From positions 1 to 49,137 of the forward strand of contig JAQXDR010000046.1 of NCBI GenBank assembly GCA_029251265.1: DNA of 49,137 bases. Direction: 5' to 3'. The notes below the pieces were generated by a model that was not told the origin of the DNA, ran no database searches, and saw only the letters and a program-made list of their open reading frames with translations. Made by a program: the position numbers and the translations under genes. Shown here piece by piece: positions 38,003 through 46,310 of this stretch. The DNA is from Pseudoprimorskyibacter sp. (lineage in GTDB: Bacteria > Pseudomonadota > Alphaproteobacteria > Rhodobacterales > Rhodobacteraceae). Numbering within the stretch: the stretch's first letter is position 1; each line of letters begins with the position of its first letter.

Positions 38003-38713
38003 TTAGATCAGCCGTTGTGTATAAAGAGCGCGGGATGGATCGAACCATGTGCGCGAAAACTCGATTGGGCGGGGCGCATTGGCCCAGCTAAACCGTTCGA
38101 CATACCCCGTTATGTCACCGGGTACCTGACAGTGATCTTGGGGGCACCAGTCTGGTAAGGTTGCGACACCGACACGATCCTGTGCACGGGTAATCCAAAA
38201 GCCCAGATGCACGCGATAATACGCATAAAGAGAATCGATCAGATCCTCGCTCTGGACTGTTCCGGCGCTTTGATCCAGCCAAATCTCTTCAAGAGCGACG
38301 AGTGTATCATCCAGATAGCGTTGCCTGCGAATACGGGTTGCCATTTGATGGGGGCCGAATTCGGGTAGATCGTCAGGTTTGTCTATGGTGTTCACTGATA
38401 GAATTTTCGCACGCGGCAGACCGCCACCTTGTGGAAGTTCCAACCGGAACATACCGTAAATAAGCGCCCGGGTGTTGGTCACCTTGATGTAATTCCCAGA
38501 CCCGTGCCGTCGTTCCAAAACGCCTAAATCAGCCATGTGTGCCAATGATTTACGTAGTGTTGTCACACTTGTGCCAAGGGTAAGGGCGAGGGCCCGTTCC
38601 GGTGGCAATCGTTCACCATCAATAAGCCTGCCAGCCGCGATATCGCGGATCAAAAGCTCTGCTATTTGCACATAAAGTGGCAGTGCTGGTGTGGCGTGAA
38701 TTGTTTGCGTCAT
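38003..38713 (-). CDS. GntR-family (HutC-type) transcriptional regulator
   Basis: The 236-residue protein has an N-terminal winged helix (LPLYVQIAELLIRDIAAGRLIDGERLPPERALALTLGTSVTTLRKSLAHMADLGVLERRHGSGNYI) and a C-terminal ligand-binding UTRA domain (RIRRQRYLDDTLVALEEIWLD), placing it in the HutC subfamily. It is divergent from the monooxygenase gene, with a TTGAT-N4-ATCAA palindrome between them. It is the likely repressor of the desulfonation-type block and of its own gene plus the Gfo/Idh dehydrogenase. The effector is unknown. Confidence 0.9.
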   Translation of the reverse strand: MTQTIHATPALPLYVQIAELLIRDIAAGRLIDGERLPPERALALTLGTSVTTLRKSLAHMADLGVLERRHGSGNYIKVTNTRALIYGMFRLELPQGGGLPRAKILSVNTIDKPDDLPEFGPHQMATRIRRQRYLDDTLVALEEIWLDQSAGTVQSEDLIDSLYAYYRVHLGFWITRAQDRVGVATLPDWCPQDHCQVPGDITGYVERFSWANAPRPIEFSRTWFDPSRALYTQRLI

Positions 38714-38740
38714 GCGTGCCAGTAAAAAAATGATATACTA

Positions 38741-38754
38741 TTGATCTACATCAA
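38741..38754. promoter_or_regulatory. Putative GntR operator in the divergent promoter region
   Basis: TTGAT-CTAC-ATCAA is a perfect five-base palindrome with a four-base centre, located between the GntR start (38713) and the monooxygenase start (38803). Just before it a TATACT (38734-38739) could be a -10 element for the plus strand, which would put the palindrome over the transcription start. Position and symmetry are seen; repressor binding is inferred. Confidence 0.55.
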
Positions 38755-38802
38755 AGACATGTGTACGCAAGACAAAATTCGATGACCCGCCCGGAGATTC
38801 CA

Positions 38803-39957
38803 ATGTCGATTGTGCCGATAACCTCACCTGATTTAGATGCCGCTGAGGTGTCTTGGTTTTCGGCATTATGCTCTGATGATTACGAATTTCTTGGCGTGCC
38901 GAATGGCGATCTTCGATCGTCTTGGGATCATTGTTCGGGTATTGTAAAAACAACCGAAGACCTTGGCTTTCGCAATATTCTCTGTCCGTCGTCCTATCAG
39001 GTTGGGCAGGACACATTAAGCTTTGTTGCGGGTTGCGCGCCAATTACGTCCAAGATCAACATGCTCGCTGCGGTGCGCTGCGGTGAAATGCAACCCATCA
39101 TGCTGGCCCGTACGATTGCAACGCTGGACCATATGTTGCAGGGCCGGTTGACCGTTAATATCATTTCAAGCGATTTCCCCGGCGAAAAAGCAGACAGCAA
39201 TTTCCGGTATCAGCGCTCTCGTGAAGTGGTGCAGATCCTCAAGCAGGCCTGGACACGGGATGAAATTAATCACGAGGGCGAGGTCTACAACTTTGCCGGT
39301 GTGAACACAGATCCGGCACGTCCCTATCAAACCGGTGGACCATTGCTCTATTTCGGGGGCTATTCACCGTCTGCGCTGCAATTGTGCGGGGAGCATTGCG
39401 ATGTGTATCTTATGTGGCCGGAACCCATGGATGCATTGGCCGAACGCATGAAAGCAGTTAATGCGGTCGCCTCGGATAAGGGGCGGACACTGGATTACGG
39501 GCTTCGTGTGCATATGATTGTCCGTGACACAGAAGCCGAAGCGCGCGAATACGCAGATCACATCGCGAGCAAACTGGACGACGAATACGGGCAGCTGATC
39601 CGTGAGCGGGCGCTAGACAGTACATCGCTCGGGGTCAGCCATCAGGCCCGGGCGCGCGAGCTTGCAGACAAATATGGCTATGTAGAGCCGAACGTCTGGA
39701 CCGGTGTTGGTCGGGCGCGGTCGGGATGTGGTGCGGCTTTGGTGGGGTCCGTTGATCAGGTGATGACCAAGATCGAGGCCTATCAGAAAATGGGTATGCG
39801 GTCTTTCATCTTTTCAGGATATCCGCATCTGGAAGAGGCGCGTCATTTTGGTACAAAGGTGTTGCCGCAGCTGAAAACATGTTCGCTGCCGCATGAATAT
39901 GGGCGGGTGCCGGCGACGATGCCGGATACCCCACTCGGATTAGGAGAGCGTCGCTGA
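38803..39957 (+). CDS. SsuD-like FMNH2-dependent monooxygenase (LLM class)
   Basis: The 384-residue luciferase-like flavin-dependent monooxygenase is close in pattern to alkanesulfonate monooxygenase SsuD: PLLYFGG, CDVYLMWPEPMDAL, WTGVGRARSGCGAALVG and FSGYPHLEEA. The residues matching SsuD active-site positions are kept: Arg and His of LRVHMIV (about 235 and 237), Arg of GRARSG (about 306) and Tyr of SGYPHL (about 340). SsuD-type enzymes cleave a C-S bond, giving an aldehyde and sulfite. ATG 38803 follows GGAG; GTG 38761 is the longer alternative. It is the first of three one-base-overlapping genes. The actual substrate is unknown. Confidence 0.88.
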   Translation: MSIVPITSPDLDAAEVSWFSALCSDDYEFLGVPNGDLRSSWDHCSGIVKTTEDLGFRNILCPSSYQVGQDTLSFVAGCAPITSKINMLAAVRCGEMQPIMLARTIATLDHMLQGRLTVNIISSDFPGEKADSNFRYQRSREVVQILKQAWTRDEINHEGEVYNFAGVNTDPARPYQTGGPLLYFGGYSPSALQLCGEHCDVYLMWPEPMDALAERMKAVNAVASDKGRTLDYGLRVHMIVRDTEAEAREYADHIASKLDDEYGQLIRERALDSTSLGVSHQARARELADKYGYVEPNVWTGVGRARSGCGAALVGSVDQVMTKIEAYQKMGMRSFIFSGYPHLEEARHFGTKVLPQLKTCSLPHEYGRVPATMPDTPLGLGERR

Positions 39958-40850
39958 TGGAGCGTTTGGAATTGGCTGAAGATCTGAGCTTTAGCCGCTT
40001 GGTATACGGTATGTGGCGCCTAGCGGACGAGGGGGCAGACACCTCAATCGCCGCGGTGACACGCAAGATCGAATTATGTCTCGATCAGGGTATCACAACA
40101 TTTGATCAGGCTGACATCTATGGCGGTTACGCCGCCGAAGCGGTGTTGGGCGCGGCGCTTAAGGCGAACCCGGGATTACGAAACCAGATGGAGATCGCAA
40201 CCAAATGCGATATCGTCGCCCCGGTAGGACGTCATGCAAACGCGCCACATAAATACTATGATACGAGCCGCGCGCATATAGACGCCTCGGTCGAGGCGTC
40301 GCTTGCCGAAATGGGGGTTGAGCATGTCGATTTGCTGCTGATCCACAGGCCGGATCCATTTATGGACCATTTCGAAACAGGCGCTGCGTTGGATGATATC
40401 GTGGCGTCTGGCAAGGCGCGTGCCGTCGGTGTTTCGAACTTTCGCCCATGGGATTGGGATTTGCTGCAATCCGCGATGAAAACACCTCTGGCGACCAACC
40501 AGATCGAGCTGTCCCTGTCCGAGATCAATCCCTTTACAAACGGTGATTTGGCATTTCATCAGCGTCAGGGCCAGCCGGTCATGGCGTGGTCACCTTTGGG
40601 CGGTGGGTCGCTTATGACGGGCAGTGGCGATGTCGCGCATATTCTTGATGAAATAGCGCGGGATCAGGGCGTGGATCGTGCTGCCGTTGCAATTGCCTTT
40701 TTGCTGGCGCATCCCGCACGTATTTTGCCGGTGCTTGGAACAAATAACATGGATCGAATAGCTTCAATTTCCGATGCAATGTCTGTCAAAATTGACCGTC
40801 CGGCTTGGTTTCGTCTGTATCAGGCCGCCTTGGGCCGTGAAGTGGCCTGA
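39957..40850 (+). CDS. Aldo/keto reductase
   Basis: The 297-residue NADPH-dependent TIM-barrel reductase resembles E. coli YdhF. The catalytic tetrad is visible: Asp and Tyr in FDQADIYGGY, Lys in IATKCD and His in LLIHRPDP. The cofactor region VGVSNFRPW and the late WSPLGGG are also present. The ATG overlaps the monooxygenase stop by one base (TGATG). In this operon it would fit as the step that reduces the aldehyde made by the monooxygenase, as SmoB does after SmoC in sulfoquinovose breakdown. That is inference from context. Confidence 0.9.
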   Translation: MERLELAEDLSFSRLVYGMWRLADEGADTSIAAVTRKIELCLDQGITTFDQADIYGGYAAEAVLGAALKANPGLRNQMEIATKCDIVAPVGRHANAPHKYYDTSRAHIDASVEASLAEMGVEHVDLLLIHRPDPFMDHFETGAALDDIVASGKARAVGVSNFRPWDWDLLQSAMKTPLATNQIELSLSEINPFTNGDLAFHQRQGQPVMAWSPLGGGSLMTGSGDVAHILDEIARDQGVDRAAVAIAFLLAHPARILPVLGTNNMDRIASISDAMSVKIDRPAWFRLYQAALGREVA

Positions 40851-41359
40851 TGTCGCAGATGCCTGATCCATTGACCTTTGTTCCCGAAGCTTCCAACAGC
40901 AGACTTTTGCGTGATGCATTCGGTCGGTTTGCGACGGGTGTCACCGTCGTAACCTGCGGGTCAGATGTCGGACCGATTGCAATTACGGCAAATAGCTTTT
41001 CAAGTGTTTCGATGGAGCCGCCACTGGTGTTGTGGTCCCCGTCACGTGCATCGCGCCGCTTCCCTTATTTCGAAGCAGCCCGGAATTACGCTATTCATGT
41101 TTTATCGGTTGAACAATCTGCTCTTTGTGACGCGGTGTCAAAAAACGCCTATGCGTTGACGGACTTTGCACATACCGTGAATTCGGATGGTGTGCCATTG
41201 CTGGATGGGGCCTTGGCGCGATTTGTGTGTCATCAGCGGGCCGTCTACGACGGCGGTGATCATGCGATTATTTTGGGTGAGGTTAAGCAAGCAAGTTTGC
41301 AAGACGGTACTGCTTTGGCGTTCTACGCCGGGAAAATGGGTCAGATTGCACAATCATAA
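40850..41359 (+). CDS. Flavin reductase (HpaC/DIM6-NTAB type)
   Basis: The 169-residue FMN reductase domain protein has LLRDAFGRFATGVTVVTCG, then ITANSFSSVSMEPPLVLWSPSRASR and YAIHVLSVEQ, typical of reductases that feed two-component monooxygenases with reduced flavin using NAD(P)H. The start overlaps the aldo/keto reductase stop by one base, so three genes are translated in series. It is the natural partner of the SsuD-like enzyme. It differs from SsuE, which belongs to the flavodoxin-like NADPH:FMN reductases. Confidence 0.9.
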   Translation: MSQMPDPLTFVPEASNSRLLRDAFGRFATGVTVVTCGSDVGPIAITANSFSSVSMEPPLVLWSPSRASRRFPYFEAARNYAIHVLSVEQSALCDAVSKNAYALTDFAHTVNSDGVPLLDGALARFVCHQRAVYDGGDHAIILGEVKQASLQDGTALAFYAGKMGQIAQS

Positions 41360-41393
41360 GTGCAACAACCCGCTGTAAAGGGGAGGATCCGCC

Positions 41394-42017
41394 ATGGGCG
41401 GAGTTGTGTCGGCTCTTAACGTCGTCGCTACGTGTTTGGGAGTAGTCAACGCTGCTATTTTGCGGCTGGGCAACGCTGTCGGAGTGTTTTGCGTTGGTGC
41501 GATGGTTGTCGCAATTCTAATTCAGGTATTTTTCCGCTATGTTTTGAACAATGCTTTGCCTTGGCCGGACGAGGCGGCGCGTTTTTGCATGCTTTGGATG
41601 ACCGGGGCGATGGCGCCTGTTGCCTTTCGACGCGGTGGCTTTGTGGCCATTGATATGATCCCTCGGATGTTGCCCAACCTTGTTGCACAGGTTTTAGCTT
41701 TGGTGCTTTTGGGAGTATCCTGTGTGGTGCTTTGGACCGGTGTAGAACTGGGCTGGAACCACATCACGGGGTTTGCCGGCAGCGGTAAATCAGCGTCTCT
41801 GTACACCTTTTTCAAAATCGAATTGCGTGGTGGGTTCGGAATTGACTGGGGCATTCAAAAAATGCCCAAGGCCCAGATGATGGGATCACTATTCGTAGGC
41901 GTGTGTTTGCTGCTTTCCGTTAATGTCGAACTAATTTTGCGCAGCCTGATCCGTTTGCTTGGAGGATCGTCCATGCTTCTTGAGATCGACGGCGAAGAAA
42001 TGGCAGGGGCGGAATAA
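41394..42017 (+). CDS. TRAP transporter small permease (DctQ type)
   Basis: The 207-residue inner-membrane protein has four predicted helices (GVFCVGAMVVAILIQVFFRYV, then APVAFRRGGFVAIDMI, VLALVLLGVSCVVLWTG and LFVGVCLLLSVNVELIL). FRYVLNNALPWPDEAARF and the following Arg-Gly pair are typical DctQ features. A polar loop of about 40 residues before the last helix makes it slightly long. GGGGAGG precedes the ATG. It begins 34 bases after the flavin reductase gene and overlaps dctM by one base, so transporter and enzymes are one transcript. Confidence 0.9.
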   Translation: MGGVVSALNVVATCLGVVNAAILRLGNAVGVFCVGAMVVAILIQVFFRYVLNNALPWPDEAARFCMLWMTGAMAPVAFRRGGFVAIDMIPRMLPNLVAQVLALVLLGVSCVVLWTGVELGWNHITGFAGSGKSASLYTFFKIELRGGFGIDWGIQKMPKAQMMGSLFVGVCLLLSVNVELILRSLIRLLGGSSMLLEIDGEEMAGAE

Positions 42018-43492
42018 TGCTGGTTTGGTTTCTACCTGTTTTTCTTGTTTTTCTGCTGATCGGATTGCCTGTATTTTTTGGTCTGCTGGCGGCGCCGGGG
42101 CTTCTTTTGTGGATGAACGGACAGGAACGCGACATCGCCTTGTTGTATCGCAACGTCTACAATGGCATGGACAGCTTTCCACTGATGGCGATCCCGTTTT
42201 TCATGCTGGCTGGAGAGCTGATGAACAGGGGCGGTATCACGATCCGCCTGGTTGAATTTAGTCAAGCGCTTATGGGCCATCTGCGTGGCGGTTTGGCGCA
42301 TGTGAACGTTTTGTCTTCTATTCTTTTTGCAGGGCTGTCCGGTTCGGCTGTCGCGGACACGTCAGCGTTGGGGTCCATGCTGATCCCGGCGATGGAAAAA
42401 CAGGGCTATACGCGCAGATTTGCGGCCGCCATCACGGCGGCGAGTTCGGTTATTGGTCCCATCATTCCCCCATCGGGGATTATGATCATCTACGCCTATG
42501 TCATGGGTGAAAGCGTTGCGGCGCTTTTCCTTGCAGGCATTGTGCCGGGTGTGCTGGTCGGCGTGTCGCTTATGATTATGATCCGGCTTATGGCCGACCG
42601 CTATGATCTACCCAAAGCAGAGCGTATTGTCCGCAAGGGCGAGCCACTCAGCCCGATGGAATATTGGTTCTCGCTGGTCCTTGCACGGTTGAACCTAGGC
42701 TATCTGATATACGTGCTGATGGGCGCTTTTGTAGAAACCGAAGGCGTGTTGGCTTGGGTCAGCTTTGCCGTCGCGTTGATCATTACACATGTGCTGCTGC
42801 TTGGATTGCGCAGTCAGGTTTCTGTTGATTTCCGTGCAGTTTGCAAACGTGCAGTGGTGCCGCTGCAAACGCCAATCCTGATTTTGGGGGGGATACTGTT
42901 GGGGGTCTTTACTCCAACAGAGGCGGCTGCCATTGCAGTTGCTTATGCCCTTTTGATCGGATTTTTTATCCTGCGCACGCTCCGTTGGGCAGATTTGCCG
43001 GATGTCTTTGCCCGGGCGGGGATTACATCGGCGGTTGTCTTATTGTTGGTTGGCGCGGCTATGGCGTTTAAGACCGTTGTCTCGCTTAGTCATGCGCCCG
43101 AAACGCTTGCGGCCTTTATCCTTGGGCTGACAGAAAATCCATTGCTGTTGCTATTCCTGATCAACATCTTGTTGTTCATTGTGGGGATGTTTTTGGATGC
43201 GGGTCCCGCGATCATCATCCTTGGGCCAATTTTGGGACCGATTTTCACAGATCTTGGTGTCGACAGTATTCACTTTGCAATCATCATGTCGGTGAATTTG
43301 ACCGTGGGCTTGGCAACGCCCCCCATGGGACTTGTGTTGTTTGTGGCGGCTTCGGTCAGCCAGGAAAAAGTTGAAACCATCGCCAAGGCGATTCTGCCAT
43401 TTTTAGCTGTCGAAGTTCTGGTGATTTTTCTGATCACTTACGTCCCCGCGATAAGCATGACAATTCCGCGTCTGACAGGCTTTGCAAATTGA
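42017..43492 (+). CDS. TRAP transporter large permease (DctM type)
   Basis: The 491-residue membrane protein with about 12-13 helices is the Na+-driven transport subunit of a TRAP importer. The family blocks are clear: AIPFFMLAGELMNRGGIT, SSILFAGLSGSAVADTSALGSMLIPAMEKQGY, GPIIPPSGIMIIYAYVMGESVAALF, TPTEAAAIAVAYAL and MFLDAGPAIIILGPILGPI. It is longer than many DctM proteins because of an extra polar and hydrophobic section near residues 190-270. The start overlaps the dctQ stop by one base (TAATG). It pairs with the DctQ and DctP proteins on either side. Confidence 0.93.
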   Translation: MLVWFLPVFLVFLLIGLPVFFGLLAAPGLLLWMNGQERDIALLYRNVYNGMDSFPLMAIPFFMLAGELMNRGGITIRLVEFSQALMGHLRGGLAHVNVLSSILFAGLSGSAVADTSALGSMLIPAMEKQGYTRRFAAAITAASSVIGPIIPPSGIMIIYAYVMGESVAALFLAGIVPGVLVGVSLMIMIRLMADRYDLPKAERIVRKGEPLSPMEYWFSLVLARLNLGYLIYVLMGAFVETEGVLAWVSFAVALIITHVLLLGLRSQVSVDFRAVCKRAVVPLQTPILILGGILLGVFTPTEAAAIAVAYALLIGFFILRTLRWADLPDVFARAGITSAVVLLLVGAAMAFKTVVSLSHAPETLAAFILGLTENPLLLLFLINILLFIVGMFLDAGPAIIILGPILGPIFTDLGVDSIHFAIIMSVNLTVGLATPPMGLVLFVAASVSQEKVETIAKAILPFLAVEVLVIFLITYVPAISMTIPRLTGFAN

Positions 43493-43546
43493 CCTGAAAG
43501 GCGCAAGAATACCCGTAAACCGAGAACCAACCTGGGAGGTACTACA

Positions 43547-44611
43547 ATGCTCGGAAAGACCCTTAAATCGCTCACGATTGCCGCATTATTAGCCGGCACC
43601 GCGGGCGCAGCTACAGCCGCAGATTATACCCTGCGTGCCACAGCAAACTCTAATGAGAACGACGAAGACTATGACGGTCTGATCGTTTTCAAAAACTATG
43701 TTGAGGCAGCATCCAACGGTGCGATCGAGGTCGAGCTGTTCATCGGCACTCAGTTGTGCTCGAACGGAACGGAATGCTTGACCGGTGTGGCCGAAGGTCA
43801 GATCGATATCGTTATTCAGACGTCCGGCGGAACGTCCGGCTTCTTCCCGTTCGTGCAGGTTCTGGATTTGCCGTATCTGATGGCTGACGACCGTGTTGCA
43901 GAAAATGCTTTGGCAAATGGATCCGACTTTGTGACCACGATGCAGAGCATGGTTCAGGAATACTCCGAAGGCGCACTTCGTCTTATGACCATTGGCAACA
44001 CCGGCGGCTGGCGGAACTTTGCCAACACCCAACGCCGTGTCCAAAACCCATCCGACATGGATGGTTTGAAAATCCGAACCGTCGTTGCGGACCTGCCGCA
44101 GGAACTGGTGCGTGCCCTCGGTGCGTCGCCCACACCGATCCCATGGCCAGAACTCTTTACATCATTCCAGACAGGTGTTGTGGAAGGATCCAAGAATGGC
44201 ATCACGGACATCATGAACATGAAGTTCCCTGATGCAGGCTTGCAGTATGTAACATTGGACGGACACGCCTACATGGGCGCGCTCTGGTTCATGAACAACG
44301 AAACTTTCATGTCCATGCCAGCAGAAATGCGTACCGTAATTGTTGATGGGTTCTATCAACTGCAGCAGGCAACTTTTGCCTCGCCAAAGCGTAAGTCGAT
44401 CCAAGCCTACGCCGATTTTGTTGCCGGTGGTGGTGATCTTTACGTGCCATCGCCTGCGGAAAAAGCGGCCTTCCGCGATGCGGCTTCGCCAGTTTATGAC
44501 TGGTTCAAGCAGAACATTGATGGTGGCGAGCGTGCATTTGATGCACTCGTGGGTGCTGTCGCCGACGCAGAAGCAGCGATTGGTGCGACCCGCGCCGCAG
44601 ACACACAGTAA
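43547..44611 (+). CDS. TRAP transporter substrate-binding protein (DctP type)
   Basis: The 354-residue periplasmic protein has a signal peptide (MLGKTLKSLTIAALLAGTAGAATA) and the DctP-family body. DGLKIRTVVADLPQELVRALGASPTPIPWPELFTSFQTGVVEGSKNG contains the conserved Arg that salt-bridges an acidic ligand in this family. TRAP-binding proteins bind carboxylates and also sulfonates (taurine, isethionate, dihydroxypropanesulfonate in known examples). GGGAGG precedes the ATG, and a hairpin terminator follows 22 bases after the stop. Two Cys near residues 66 and 72 (TQLCSNGTECLTG) could form a disulfide. Confidence 0.93.
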   Translation: MLGKTLKSLTIAALLAGTAGAATAADYTLRATANSNENDEDYDGLIVFKNYVEAASNGAIEVELFIGTQLCSNGTECLTGVAEGQIDIVIQTSGGTSGFFPFVQVLDLPYLMADDRVAENALANGSDFVTTMQSMVQEYSEGALRLMTIGNTGGWRNFANTQRRVQNPSDMDGLKIRTVVADLPQELVRALGASPTPIPWPELFTSFQTGVVEGSKNGITDIMNMKFPDAGLQYVTLDGHAYMGALWFMNNETFMSMPAEMRTVIVDGFYQLQQATFASPKRKSIQAYADFVAGGGDLYVPSPAEKAAFRDAASPVYDWFKQNIDGGERAFDALVGAVADAEAAIGATRAADTQ

Positions 44612-44633
44612 TCCGGTACATCCGGTGATAAGG

Positions 44634-44659
44634 AACGCGCGGGGGAGACCTCGCGCGTT
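44634..44659 (+). terminator. Rho-independent terminator after the TRAP operon
   Basis: AACGCGCG (44634-44641) and CGCGCGTT (44652-44659) form an eight-base GC-rich stem with a ten-base loop, followed by TTCGTTT. It ends the monooxygenase-TRAP transcript, 22 bases after the dctP stop. Confidence 0.75.
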
Positions 44660-44769
44660 TTCGTTTGGGCAGGGGGAGCCTATCTTGGTCAAACGGATTC
44701 TGCGGCTCGGGGAGCTGTGCCTGTTGGGGCTGTGCTTGTTGGGGCCGTGCCATGGCGCACCACCCAAGC

Positions 44770-45465
44770 TCAGTAGAACTGCGAATAGCTGCCAAAGCCT
44801 GCGTCCAGCGCGATCGTGGTCCAGTTTTGGTGCGCGGCTTCGGCGCGCAAGGTTGTAGCGCGGGCGAGTTTTTGGTCGGTTCGGTAGTCTGTAACGCTGT
44901 GCCCAAGGTCGGTGCGGAACCTCCGCCCCAGGCGTCCAGGCGACAGTCCGACCTCTTGCGCGATCTGTGGCACCCCGCGCGTGGGGTCATCCCGCCAAAG
45001 TCGTGCTGCCTGGTCGACAGCGGGGTGCACCGCGCGTCCCCGGCCATCCGGCACCGCGTGCCACAGGGCCCAGGCCCGGGACAACCACCAGAGCAACCCT
45101 GCATGCCGGGCGGCCAAGCCTGCGGTTGACGTTTGCGCATCGGCGATCTGTTCCAGTTCCGTGACGGCACTGTCCACAAGCTGTCGGGGCGGCAGGTCTG
45201 TGCCGCGCAAGGGGGGCAGGCCCGAGCGGTGCTCTGGCAGAGCCGCATCAGCCACCAGGACCACCCGCATGTCAAAGCCCGCCGTTTCAGACAAAAGCAC
45301 GTGCTGCTGCCCGGCCATCGCCCAGAGTAGGCTGCCCCGACGCAGGGCATAAACCAGACCGTCCACGAGGTACTGGGCAGAGCCTTCGAGACCCAAAAGA
45401 ACCACCAACTCCTGATGCGCCTCGGCCCCGGTGGGGCGATGTCGGCGCAGGGACCGGCGCCACAT
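44770..45465 (-). CDS. AraC-family transcriptional regulator, possibly damaged at its ends
   Basis: The 231-residue protein has an N-terminal sensing region (AEAHQELVVLLGLEGSAQYLVDG) and a C-terminal AraC DNA-binding region (GVPQIAQEVGLSPGRLGRRFRTDLG, then TIALDAGFGSYSQFY). It stops at FGSYSQFY, where relatives continue with Arg and some 10-20 more residues; the TGA may be a mutated CGA. At the other end, a better start (ATG 45515 with AAGGAT before it) opens a 16-residue frame, MVEDAPHPLVLLLHTV, whose TGA overlaps ATG 45465. It is either a leader peptide or the true N-terminus cut off by a one-base frameshift. It is divergent from the dioxygenase gene. Confidence 0.75.
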   Translation of the reverse strand: MWRRSLRRHRPTGAEAHQELVVLLGLEGSAQYLVDGLVYALRRGSLLWAMAGQQHVLLSETAGFDMRVVLVADAALPEHRSGLPPLRGTDLPPRQLVDSAVTELEQIADAQTSTAGLAARHAGLLWWLSRAWALWHAVPDGRGRAVHPAVDQAARLWRDDPTRGVPQIAQEVGLSPGRLGRRFRTDLGHSVTDYRTDQKLARATTLRAEAAHQNWTTIALDAGFGSYSQFY

Positions 45466-45598
45466 CAGACCGTGTGGAGCAGTAATACCAGCGGATGCGG
45501 GGCGTCTTCGACCATTTTTGCAATATCCTTATCCCAAATTGACAAGATCTAGGTGCAGAATGGCATATTATGACGCCTGTACCAACCGGGAGGATAAC

Positions 45599-46306
45599 AT
45601 GTTGGACGCCGCATCAAGCTTTCGCAGCCAGGGCTACGCCTTATTCGAAGGCGCGCTCAGCGCCGAGGACATCGCGCTCTTGCGGGGCGCCTGCGACCAC
45701 CTACTGGACGAACCGGTGCACGATGGCGGCAACGGCGACATCCACAAAATCGGTCTGGGCAAGGCGCGCCGCTTCCTGCGCCACCGTCATGAGGAATTCC
45801 CGGGGCTTGAGGACTTCTTGCTTGGAAAGCGCATTGCTGACATCTGCGGCGCCTGCGGGATGGAGGACCCCATGCTTTTTAACGAGCAGTTTGTGGTCAA
45901 AGGCGCGGGCAAGGGGGCCAGCTTTGCATGGCATCAGGACGGTGCCTATGTGGGGTTCGACCACAGGCCCTACCTGACCATCTGGATCGCGCTGGATGAC
46001 GCCACCGAAGAGAACGGCTGCGTGTATATCCTGCCCCGGGATCTGAAGGCCGAGGGGCATCTGGACGCCCACGAATGGCAAGACGACAGCAACGAGCTAA
46101 ATGGATATTTTGGCTCAGAAACAGGCATGCCAATGACTTGCAAAGCAGGCACAATCGTGGCTTTCTCTAGCCTGACGCTCCACAGTTCGGGGGCCAATAC
46201 GACCGGCACGCCACGCCGGGCCTATGTCACGCAGTATAGCCAGGGGCCGATCATTGACCCAAATACAGGTGCACCAAAACGATTTACAAAACCGCTGCGA
46301 GCCTGA
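45599..46306 (+). CDS. Phytanoyl-CoA dioxygenase (PhyH) family protein
   Basis: The 235-residue Fe(II)/2-oxoglutarate-dependent dioxygenase carries the metal facial triad His112 and Asp114 (WHQDGAY) and His195 (TLHSSGANTTGTPRRAY), with the Arg of TPRRAY fitting the 2-oxoglutarate clamp. GGGAGG precedes ATG 45599, so the longer upstream frame is rejected. Bacterial PhyH-family proteins hydroxylate many small molecules (ectoine, phosphonates and others), so the name does not imply phytanic acid. It lies divergent to the AraC gene, its probable regulator, and converges on the Sel1-repeat gene with a four-base gap. Confidence 0.9.
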   Translation: MLDAASSFRSQGYALFEGALSAEDIALLRGACDHLLDEPVHDGGNGDIHKIGLGKARRFLRHRHEEFPGLEDFLLGKRIADICGACGMEDPMLFNEQFVVKGAGKGASFAWHQDGAYVGFDHRPYLTIWIALDDATEENGCVYILPRDLKAEGHLDAHEWQDDSNELNGYFGSETGMPMTCKAGTIVAFSSLTLHSSGANTTGTPRRAYVTQYSQGPIIDPNTGAPKRFTKPLRA

Positions 46307-46310
46307 GGGC

